A stretch of 64,000 bases of DNA from Pagrus major. Taxonomy: Eukaryota > Chordata > Actinopteri > Spariformes > Sparidae. The stretch is from assembly GCF_040436345.1 (NCBI RefSeq), contig NC_133220.1, positions 39,532,164-39,596,163 on the forward strand. The letters run 5' to 3'. The position numbers and the translations under genes are program-made. The number at the start of each line of letters is the position of its first letter. Position 1 is the first letter of the stretch. The notes beneath the pieces were generated by a model that saw only the letters and a program-made list of their open reading frames with translations, was not told the origin of the DNA and did no database searches. Positions 12,038-21,500 of this stretch are shown piece after piece.

Positions 12038-12583
12038 TTATATAACCCTACTGCAGCAGTCTTCATCCATCACAATATTTAAACATTCCACCAAAGAATC
12101 ACGTATATAAATTCTTGATAGGAATGGCAGTGTTAGCTCTCTGAACAAGTTGGAAACTCTGTTGAAGGTGCCCAGCATAGTCATATCCATCAACGGGCAA
12201 TACTGGATAATGGGTGACAGGACGCGCAAAGGCAAATTAGGGCTAGCAATGAAGGGAGTGTCAGGGTCAGCATGAAAGATATGTTTTGGCACTGTAGGAC
12301 ATGCAGAAGGAACAATATCAGGGTCAGTGTGACGGACGGTGTTGGGGTCACCATGTGGGACATCACTGGGGTCACCATAAGGGACATCACATGAGTCACC
12401 ATGAAAGACATCACTGGAATCACCATGAGGGTCATTGTTGGGGTCAGAGTGATGGTCAGAGTCAGGGTTTGAATGGTGGTCAGAGTCAGGGATAGCATCA
12501 GAGCCAGTATTATAAAGAAGCACCCTCTGCTTCAAAGGTCCTTGATGTACCTCTAAGTGTTGCTGGTTGATGGCAGATGGCAA
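12038..12583 (-). CDS. Unrecognised ORF with acidic repeats, possible exon
   Basis: An open minus-strand frame of 182 codons with no in-frame ATG at its start. It is preceded by a good splice acceptor (pyrimidine tract then cag at about 12586), so it may be an internal or terminal exon. The first half is a run of D-P-H/N-G-D units such as DSDHHSNPDSD and DVPHGDP. The second half holds PLRVLSPIIQYCPLMDMTML, which loosely resembles an F-box start. Whether it belongs with the exons at 13368-14335 is unclear: the phase of the nearest donor does not fit. Function unknown. Confidence 0.3.
   Translation of the reverse strand: MPSAINQQHLEVHQGPLKQRVLLYNTGSDAIPDSDHHSNPDSDHHSDPNNDPHGDSSDVFHGDSCDVPYGDPSDVPHGDPNTVRHTDPDIVPSACPTVPKHIFHADPDTPFIASPNLPLRVLSPIIQYCPLMDMTMLGTFNRVSNLFRELTLPFLSRIYIRDSLVECLNIVMDEDCCSRVI
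12314..12500. repeat. Imperfect GGGTCA-rich minisatellite-like repeat
   Basis: Roughly 24-27 bp units built from ggacatca, ctggggtca and ccatgaggg words. They encode the D-P-H-G-D pattern of the overlapping minus-strand frame. Confidence 0.7.
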
Positions 12584-13109
12584 ACTGAAAAGGTAGAGCA
12601 GAGAAAACTTGCTTCATGATAAGGTGTATGCCCACCATTGGCCCCGACCAATCCGCCTATCCCAGACTTTTGGCTCTTTATACTACAAAAATGGCTGAAA
12701 ACATTTTGTGTTGACACACGAAAAATATAAATAATATAGGTGATGGAGCTTAGCCGCTAGCTAAAACATACAACATTATCCCAACAAACATCTTAATACA
12801 CAGAATATTTAAACAGATAAGGTGGATGGCTTGGTTTAACAAAGATATTAATTGAACTTTAAAGGTCACAAATAGTGCTGCTTACCTGCAATAGTCACAG
12901 TAGAAGTGAGCACGGCATTCTCAAAGGCCCAAAATAACTCTCATGGGTGCCACCTAGTGGCTCAACTTTATACATCAATAAAATGTCAGAATGCAATTAC
13001 TATTAAATACTTGGTTTCACTAATTTAGTTTACTAATGCACTGAAGCCCATGCCTTTTGCTTTACTTGCAGCTTTATTTGAGAGGTAAAATGATGATAAT
13101 GCAACACTT
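12584..13109. other. Stretch without recognised gene
   Basis: No coding evidence. It separates the acidic ORF from the tandem repeat at 13110. Confidence 0.4.
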
Positions 13110-13345
13110 TTCTCACTATATGAGCTATTATTACAGTATGAGCTGTTATTACATTATGAGCGGTATCAATAAGGCTCTTAATGTAATAAGTTATTACATT
13201 ATTACATTATGCGCAAAGCCCTTATTACGTTATACGGGTTAGGGTTAGGGTTTCATTACATTATGAGCCGATTATTACATTATGAACTTTTATTACATTT
13301 AAATTATTACATTATGAGCCGTTATTACATTATGAGTTGCTACAG
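13110..13345 (+). repeat. ttattacattatgagc tandem repeat with telomere-like insert
   Basis: At least nine variants of ttattacattatgagc occur in 230 bp, some with gc/cgg at the joints. Between copies at about 13228-13250 there is gggttagggttaggg, two to three vertebrate telomere units. Unit spacing is irregular, about 15-25 bp. Confidence 0.85.
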
Positions 13346-13367
13346 CACCGAAACTGGCAATGTTTAC

Positions 13368-14335
13368 CTTTGGTCTCTGGAGGACGTCCCCGCGGCCTGG
13401 CATGTACCAGACGGCAGATTTCGGCCCGCTTACTCCCTGATTTTCTTACAGCTGTGTCGTAGAAGAGAGGGGGAAAAGGAAAACAGAGAGAGAGGGAGAG
13501 AAAAGGAAGTTTTAAGTCAGAGTTGTTCATGTTCAATGGTTGCAATATGCCTTGTCTGACGTGTAAGAACAAGTTAACTAACAATACTAGGACTAATAAT
13601 TACCAGTTACAGGTTACATAAGCAACCTGCTAGTTCCGGTCACTTAATGAGTGAAATTGCCTCAACCCGGTTTAAGAAATGTACACTCACTGATTCCAGA
13701 GGTGGTCCAAGTTGGACCTGGCATTGGCCACGGGACCTCCCTTCTTACCAATGAAAAAGCAGCCCTTGTCACCCTGCGCTTGAGCTTGCCTCTTCAGGCA
13801 GAGTGGCCTGATGCCCGTGAAGTAGGCATCAAACCACTGTTGGTGGGAAAGGAAATGCCAAGCTGGTTTTTCAAGTCTGCCATCTTGTGGAAATGTTTTT
13901 TTGACTCTAATGTTAAAATAAAAACGCTCAACTCACCCTATCCTCTTCTGCACTGATTACCACTGTGTCTTTCCTTGAACTGGAGCAACACCCCGGCACC
14001 GACGCTCACCTGCCTGTCGTTCCAGTCAGTCACCTGTGATGGGGGATTATTTTTGTAGGCACACAAACAACTTTCAATGTACGGGAGTCAAAGGTGCAGG
14101 GAAACTGAGCCAACATTAGAATAAGCGCACGCTTACCTTGAAATCCACAACTGTGTGTTCCGATTTCCGGTGCGTAATCATCAGGGTCGCCATGCAAAAG
14201 TACCGGTAAATCGTCATGCGCTTCTCCGATAACTGCTCGCTACTTTGCAGCTTACGGCAAGCTTCCTCGATCCATTCTTTGGCCTCCTCCAGCAGACCCT
14301 GGTGCTCAGACCAGGACTCCTCCTTCCTCTGAGAG
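13368..14335 (-). CDS. Four phase-compatible exons of an unrecognised gene
   Basis: On the minus strand four exon candidates have GT-AG ends and agreeing phases: 14335-14137 (ends DFK, gtaagc donor), 14033-14010 (24 nt, VTDWNDRQ), 13836-13749 (starts WFDAYFTGIRPLCLKRQ, ends phase 1), and 13451-13368 (starts phase 1, ends phase 1). The last encodes HARPRGRPPETK, with the R-G-R-P core of an AT-hook. The first is charged and helical (KEESWSEHQGLLEEAKEW). The 5' and 3' ends were not found, so this is a partial gene. The phase match across three junctions argues for a real transcript. A DNA-binding role is inferred only from the AT-hook-like motif. Confidence 0.5.
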
Positions 14336-14645
14336 CTGACATGCATCACAGGTTCATATAGGAAATGTAGATTTAACACATCAAAAAAGAGTCAGCTTAA
14401 ATGTCAAATAAATCATAAGCATAACCACCTCCCCTCTGCACCCTGCGGTGTCTTCTCTTCTTCACTGAGCACAAAGAGTCCTTTGCTCCTCATTCATTGC
14501 AATCAAGCCTATTCAACACACCTGACTTGGCAGAAACTCACTTGATAGCTACTTCACTTCAATGGTCTCACAACAACTAACACAAAAAGTATCTAGACAA
14601 GATTAAATATTTCAACTAACTTTCTTCACAGAATGCCTAAACACC
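14336..14645. other. Stretch without recognised gene
   Basis: Presumed intron or upstream flank of the exons at 13368-14335. No further exon could be supported. Confidence 0.35.
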
Positions 14646-15170
14646 AAGGCTGTGTCCAAATTCAGGGGCTGCATCCTTCAAGGACGCAGCCTTTGCGGCC
14701 CACGAAGGCCGGGTCCTTCGGAGAGACCTTGAAGGCCGCGTCCACCATTGTTAAATGGGACGGTCTAGCCTTCGGAGTATTTCCTGGTTGCATCACCAGG
14801 TGTTCATGCATTAAAGTCTGTTTTGGTTCAAATCTATCAAACGTGTACATTTATTTGTGTATTTTAACTGAAAGTTGAAATTTGGAGGTTTTATAGTCCC
14901 TTGAAGTTTAACATATCTGGCGTTGGATGTTCAAATGACTAAAAGCCGAGTATAAACCCATTACTTAAATTTGAATGTCATGTCTGCGCCACTTGATGTC
15001 GCCATTTTCTCTTGCTTCCTCTTCTGTTTCGGGACTGAGCAGCGGTGCACAAAGGATCTTGGGATATAGCAGGCCGCGAAGGATAGTAGCGGTGCGTCCT
15101 CCAAAAAGAGGGAAGGGCAGGCTGCATTTGTGGGCCGCATTTGAAGGAGCCTTCGAATTTGGACAGCCTT
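14646..15170. mobile_element. MITE with aaggctgtgtccaaattc ends
   Basis: The left end reads aaggctgtgtccaaattc and the right end reads gaatttggacagcctt, an inverted pair over about 17 bp. Inner sequence at both ends is rich in aaggccgc/ggcctt words. No transposase is encoded. The motif style suggests a hAT-type MITE, but an 8-bp target duplication was not found. Confidence 0.6.
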
Positions 15171-15202
15171 CACGCAGCGTTGTGACGTAATTGGCCTTCA
15201 AA

Positions 15203-16589
15203 CAGGGCCGCCCCTGGCCAAATTGGGGCCCTAAGCAGAATTTTATTTTGAGCCCCCCCCCCCCCCCATTACAAAATGACTGTATCATGAAAGGCCATTT
15301 AGGTTTACAACCTTTATTAGTAGGAACAAATCAAATGAACAGCCTCTTTCAACAATGGAACAAGCCTTTTACAGATGCAGGCTGCTTCAGTAGACATGGT
15401 GCTTGATGGCCCTTGTGACGTACTGGGCGCTGGCTCCGTGTCACCCTTAGTAACAAACTTAAGCATTGACCCTGTTATGACAAGAAATCCATCATACAAG
15501 CAGATTATTAAGATTTGTTTTGGTCTTAATGGTAAATTACACAATGAAATTAATGTAAACACTAGCCTCACAAAGATTAAAATTAATGCAAATAATAATT
15601 ATATTCAATATGATTTTATTTTATTATACTATTTTAATCCCACAAGGCGGCGCCCAATGAGCATTGTTAGGGGTCGGTGCCTTGCTCAAGGGTACCTCGG
15701 CAATGCCCAGGATGTGAACTAGTATTCTCCATTACTAGTTCACATCATACTTTTTTTTTTTTTTGTCTGAGCGGGACTTGAACCGGCCACATCTGAGCCC
15801 CCAAGCCAAGTCCCTACGGACTGAGCTATTGCCGCTATTTGATACCTCTATATTTAAATATTTTTATATACTTATTTTTACATTTTGTACTTAGGTTCTA
15901 TATTCCTATACTGCTGTTTGCTGCTGCAACGCTTTAAATTTCTCCATTGTGGGTCAAATAAAGGATTATCTTAAATTCACCAAGAGATGGCGACATTTTA
16001 CCTCCATAAAAATAGCCCAAAACTTCTATTGATAGCATAGATTGATAGGCTATAAACCTGAGCCAACATACGACCACCAACTGGTCAATTAACCACTCCT
16101 TTTTCAACAGAGGTGAATGTATATGCAGTTAACAAGACATTCAATAAATGATAATCAGGGCCGCTGGAAAATTTAATCTCCAGTCCAGAATTATCCTCTC
16201 TTCTGTCTCATGATTAGCAGGCTAGCAGCTGGGGTGTTCCTCCTCTTGTTTTGACTTTGTCTTTCTTTTGCTTTCTCCCGATTCATATTGCCGTTTGGAG
16301 GCCATCTCTCCACCTGCATCCAACTGCCTGTCGGCGCATCTGACCGCTGATTGGTCAGATGCTGCGTGCTGTCAATCATTGCGCCAACGTGTGCGGTGTC
16401 AGATTACTCGTTTTTTTTTTTTCTCTCCTGCCTCGGGCTGACTTGGTGCTCTACGCGCGCCTCACGGCAGCGATGCGCATCCTTTGCGCATTTGCAGAGA
16501 ATGTGTCCCCTTGCGCAAAATGGGGCCCCCCATGGATCGTGGGGCCCTACGCACAGCGCGTGTTCTGCGTGTAGGGAGGGGCGGCGCTG
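15203..16589. mobile_element. Candidate non-autonomous element with cagGGCCGCCCCT ends
   Basis: The left end begins cagggccgcccctgg and the right end is the inverse of cagcgccgcccctcc. Both ends also carry a ggggccc-ta-gc block. A second cagggccgctgg at about 16157 suggests a nested or partial copy. A poly-C run lies at 15256-15269 and a SINE sits inside. No target duplication was confirmed. Confidence 0.4.
15625..15842 (-). mobile_element. tRNA-headed SINE
   Basis: Read on the minus strand, 15842-15765 resembles a tRNA with an A-box-like tagctcagtccgtaggga and a B-box-like ggttcaagtcc, the internal RNA polymerase III promoter. It runs into an A-rich stretch and then a body with gaggtacccttgagcaaggc, a block I associate with fish SINE/LINE tails. 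The intact tRNA fold was not verified and there is a body downstream, so this is a SINE rather than a tRNA gene. Confidence 0.65.
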
Positions 16590-16616
16590 CACAAATAAAT
16601 ATTAAAACCAACATTT

Positions 16617-16946
16617 TTGGAAAATGAACTCATACATACCACTCCGCAAAGCTACGGTGAAGGCCAAGAGAGGCGGCGGAACAACGGCCTGCGCCGCGAT
16701 TTAATCACCCAGCTACATCAGACACACAAAGAAATAATCAGCTGGGAACTGAGTGACAGAGCCGCGGGACGGCAGACAATTGTGGACTTACTGAAAGGGA
16801 CAGGCAAGCGCATCCAGGAAGGGCTTCTGGCGGAGCGATGCGTCCCCCCACAGCCGATTGCGCTACAAATAGCGGAGATCGCGTCACCAAAGTGCCCGTG
16901 TTACGCACACATGAACAATGGAAGACTAGCAGAGAGCATTACCTGA
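16617..16946 (+). CDS. Unrecognised 109-codon ORF
   Basis: An ATG-started frame of higher GC content than its surroundings, charged, with RDLITQLHQTHKEIISWEL near the N-terminus. No family was recognised and no splice partner was found. It could be a fragment of an element or a chance frame. Confidence 0.2.
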   Translation: MENELIHTTPQSYGEGQERRRNNGLRRDLITQLHQTHKEIISWELSDRAAGRQTIVDLLKGTGKRIQEGLLAERCVPPQPIALQIAEIASPKCPCYAHMNNGRLAESIT

Positions 16947-17164
16947 ATGAAGAGGATTGTACACCCGCAACGGCCACGCCGAACCACCGCGATAGACAAG
17001 CCACAGCCACCAGAGAGAAGCGGAGGAAAAGGATGAGACAGGTGTGTCTGCACCTCTATATGTAAGGGCGCATTGTGCCGCCCCTCGATCAGGATGCCCA
17101 ATAAGTTGGCACAGTGCCATATAGTGGCAGGGAGGGAGACGACCTGTCACACGTCTCAGTTATA

Positions 17165-17470
17165 AAGACATATGCTTTTTTATATACATATATTTTTGTG
17201 TGTAAAGTGTATTTAATTTAAAGGGAAACTATAATTTCTTCATGTTTTTTATAAGACTGTTATATGTCAGCCAATTAAAATGACCATATCAGTATAAAAA
17301 GCATATACTTTTTATATATGAATATATACAATTATATATAGCTTTTTGTATGTTAATGTTATGTAAACTATGCTTTTTTTGTTTTTTTTAAATAAGATTC
17401 TTATATGTCAGCCAATGCAAATTACCATTACAGTTTAAAAAATATATGCTTTTTATGTATTAATTTATAA
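17165..17470. repeat. AT-rich tandem repeat, period about 140 bp
   Basis: The words tatatgtcagccaat (17261 and 17402) and catat-ctttttatat (about 17169, 17302, 17442) recur every 133-141 bp, giving about two and a half diverged units. Confidence 0.65.
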
Positions 17471-18033
17471 CGTTTAACACAAGTTTCTATAGTCAAAAAC
17501 ATATGAATCACATATTAAAATGACATGACTTCATTTGTTCCTATACTGATACTGTCTTGGATCAAACAAGTTTAAAACTGTCAAGACATGGTTTGCCTGG
17601 TCATCGCCCAGAACAACTAATTTCACCATACAGTGATATAAATGCAGTCTGTATAGATCTGTTATGTTGAAAACATGGCTGCAAACTTTCAAGTCAGTAG
17701 TCTTTATTAACAGTGGAACATTGCTGGGATTACAGTGCCGACAGCAGTAAACAAACAGCAGTAAACTCTAATCTTAGAGAAGATCGTGTTTTCAAAGATA
17801 TCCTTTGAATGAACTAGTGGCAAGATAGGAATATGTTTCACAATTTCTTTTGATATTTTCACACACGTGTCATGCCTGGATATAGACATGAAGAGCACAT
17901 GCTTATTCTACTCCTTCTCTAATATGGGAACGGCGTCACCATCAACTAATTGTTGTCATTACAAACTGGTGTACACACCTAACTGATTTGCCTCTTCACA
18001 TCTAAAGAAAGGAAATTAAAGGCTTAAAGGGAA
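17471..18033. other. Stretch without recognised gene
   Basis: AT-rich sequence. No coding frame, repeat or exon is supported. Confidence 0.35.
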
Positions 18034-18284
18034 ATTTTGTTGATTTTCAAACTTTCCCTCTATCTATCCGAGTTAGGGATATAATGTGAAAAACATCTGC
18101 AGTTGTTGACGATGTTCTCCGTGTCTCTGGTGCGCAGCTGCAAAATCTGTTGTTCTTCCGCCTCCAGTGACGTCAAATGACGGCGCTGGCCCCAGAGACA
18201 GAGAACATTTGCAACAACTGCAGGCATTTTTCACACTATACCCCTAACTCAGATAGATAGAGGTAAGGTTGAAAATCGGCAAAG
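18034..18284. mobile_element. Foldback MITE with arms of about 95 bp
   Basis: The left arm starts near ttgttgattttcaaac and the right arm ends near gttgaaaatcggcaaag. Over the whole element each block is mirrored: ctctatctatc, gagttaggg-tat, gtgaaaaa, ctgcagttgttg, gttctc-gtctctgg. Arms are roughly 85% alike, with a CpG-bearing loop that includes tgacgtca-like sequence. Confidence 0.75.
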
Positions 18285-18548
18285 ATCTCTGAGCAAATGC
18301 TAGTACTGCCTACTGTGTAGCATGCTTCACTGATGTAATCTACCAGCACATCTACAGTACGCATTACGAGTATGGTGATTTTTTTTTTCCTGCACACTGC
18401 ATATCTCACAATAAACAGGCACTAAGCAGTGCATAGTATGGTTAAAATGCTGTACATACTTCCAGCAGACAGTAGTCAGTACAAGTATTTGCTCAGGGCC
18501 AAGGACTGTGTGATACACTTGTGTAAAACTTAGAGCAAACAAAACAGT

Positions 18549-21500
18549 TTAATGGAGGGCTGTGGACACAGTAACGTTTTTACTTTTTGACCAGAGCTCA
18601 GTAATCTTGGCGTTGATCGTGCTTCCAATGCTGGAGAGCTGGGTCCCTGGCCACCTCTCAAGAGTTGCACCTACATATGAACAAAAATAAACAAAAAACA
18701 AAACAGAAAAACAAAAAACAAGAATGCAAAACCTTAGTACAGTAGGCTGAAATCAGGAAATACACAAAAGCGGAGACTATTGAGGAAACACCTATTGAAT
18801 CCGAGGTGTATACGTGTATATGTAGATATAGGCTATATAATTAACTGTATATATTGTTTTAATTTATTTTCATTCCAAATTCAATTATCTGTATATTTGT
18901 ACTATGTATGAAGGGGCTACAACTCATTTTGTTTTGCAACCCTGTGTTGTAAAATGACAAATAAATGACCTTGAAAAGCTGAAAACGTACTGTAAATGGC
19001 ATCCAATTTATTTTTGTCCAGTGGTAGACGAGCATCTGTCTTACAAATACTGTGGCCAAATTTGCATTGAGGGCATAGGCCCATGCAGTTTCTCAACCAT
19101 GACTCCAGTCCCAGGATGGATCTCAACCTGTTTAGACAAGGACTCAAGGTGAACATTTAAAGTTAGAATATATATGATTTGTTCAGACCAACAGATTTTA
19201 GACATTAAAGCACATTAGATCTGCCATACTCATTAAAAGGTCTATTTTATGTGCTGTATTTATTTATTCTTTACAAAAACATTACTTTAGAAGACTGGGA
19301 GACAGTCAGTGATGGAGTGACAGATGCAGACGTGGAACTGGTCAGCGTAGATCTTGGCATGGACAGCAGTGAAGCGGCAGATGGAGAACTGGACCTGGAC
19401 TGCGGACAACCTGGGAGGGCCAGCGGTGGTGTGGTACGCTCCAACCTGGATCTCTTAGGAGATGCAGCCGAATCAATTAAATTCCTCATGCTCTGTAGGA
19501 GTCCTGGCACATCTAGACATAGTATATCAAAAACAAACAATTAGTTATCATCACTCTTGTTACGCCCCAGTCTAGGGGTGCCTAGAGCGCAATATGAAAA
19601 CGGGTCCCCAATCTTCCCCGAGTCCCAAACAGCCACTCACAAGTTTTTATATACAACAGAATAGTTTATTTACAATAACTTAATGGATCAACAACTATAA
19701 ATATAACTAAGGAAGCAACTTCGGGGTGGACCAAGGCCAAAACAATAACCAAAACACCTCTATCTGGGAAAATAAATCTCTTAGCTCAAAAACCAAAATC
19801 ACAATAAACTTACCTCCCTCACTAACGAAAAAACAGGAGAAAACACGTTCAAATGAAAGGGCAGTCCACCCTTATGTAGGAACATATCTGTCCATCGCCT
19901 CTGCATTACATTGAGGCCCTGTTGTTCTTGTTAACCCTTTTCATCTGGATGAAGATTATTTACATGAAGGAGGCACCTTTCAGGCTGACATCTTATCTCC
20001 TGGCAGAGAGGATAGTGTTCTCCTGGACCATAAAGACTTCAAATGAGGACAGTTTTAATTAATTTACAACCCAAAGCCTTTGGATGAACTTTCTCTCCCA
20101 TTTCTGAACTCTCTTTCCCCTCAAAACAGATAAATCCTGCCCTCACAGGTCAGTCTGAGGAAACATGAAGTTACCTACTCTCTCCACATCAGGAGGGACC
20201 GAAGCCATCTGGTTATCAGAGACTGTGTTAATACAATGTCTTTACATTTGCAGATTAAGTAACACGCCTGATCTCTTTCTACCTATTTCTCTCCCTGTCT
20301 CTATGACTTCTGATCCACAAACACTCTCCAGAGTGGACACCAGACACCTTCTGCTGAGTTGTTCTATGCTGTTACTCTGTCTTCTGTTATTTACGACCCT
20401 TATCTGTGGTCGCATTCCAACCAAATGGTCTCTGTGTTCCTCCAGATTTCAGACCATTTCTAATTAACCATTAAGTTAGGATCTCATTCTCTTAATTCCA
20501 ACAGATTAAGGATCAGTAAGAGAAGCTCATAAAACTGATCTTTCTCCCGTTTCTCTGTGATGAAATTTGACTGAAATCAAATTTAATGTTTAAATGTGTC
20601 TTGTGTTTGGTGGAACCACAGTGCCCTCCAGTGGTGAGTCCTGGTACAGTTGGACGAGAAATATTCTGTTTAATATGTTCATGGTTATAACCAGTAAATG
20701 ACTCTGATATGTCTTTGTTTTAACAAGTATTAAGCTGAATATGTATAATTAATGTTTAATCACGTCATAATCCTTTTCATGATAGACAAAGTACATCTAT
20801 TGAGCCATGGTGAGAAACTGTGAAAGGTGAAGCACGGTTTTGAAACGTTTAAAACTATAAGTTTAGTTTAGTGAGTTTCTGTGAATCTTCACACCTCCAC
20901 TAAATCTTGGAGACAAAGCCGGTAAGCCCCGCCTAGACACGCCTCGATTTGCAAATAATAAAACGGAGAGATCACGTCTCTCGAGTTCAGTTTTTCAGTT
21001 TTTAAGGTTCAGTTTTTAGTTTGAATTTTTGTTTTAGTTTAAGTTTTGTTTTAAAGTTTCTTTTGTAACTTATTTTGAAGCTCTTTACTTTACTTTGAAA
21101 CACGCTCCAAGACAGCGATCTCAACAGAAGTGCTCACACGTTGATTTTTCTCACTTTATATTTTTCGCAGTATTGATTAGCTTCTTTTATTAAGTTTGTA
21201 CCAGAACGAAGTTCTGTTTTAATTTGTTTTATACAGTTAAGTATCGTAACCTGCTTTTGAAGAAGTGAACTTAATTTAGATTATCTTGCATTAACTAACA
21301 ACGGAAGATCCGCCTGATCAACGTATCATCCTCAGTTATTTTATTCAAGAAGTTAAATTTAGTTTACAAAGTCAGAGCCTGAAAACCACTCGAAGAAACG
21401 AAGAAGAACATCTTTATCACAATCATCATCACGACACTACAGCAACTTGCTGTGTCCGAGACCGTGCAAGCGGTTTCCAACGAAAGACTCTGACAAGCCC

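Noticed and set aside
12301..12495. Histidine-rich plus-strand frame
   Set aside because: It is the opposite-strand shadow of the D-P-H-G-D minisatellite, with no other support.
13228..13250. True telomere or chromosome end
   Set aside because: Only two to three units, embedded in other repeat sequence, with genes and elements on both sides.
13110..13345. CRISPR-like array
   Set aside because: Repeats are short, irregular and not separated by unique spacers of constant length, and the genome is eukaryotic.
15765..15842. tRNA gene on the minus strand
   Set aside because: A- and B-box-like motifs are present, but the sequence continues into an A-rich stretch and a repeat body, and a full cloverleaf was not verified. 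A SINE head fits better.
16351..16605. Plus-strand ORFs in the GC-rich stretch
   Set aside because: They lie in the terminal part of a candidate non-autonomous element and show no domain.
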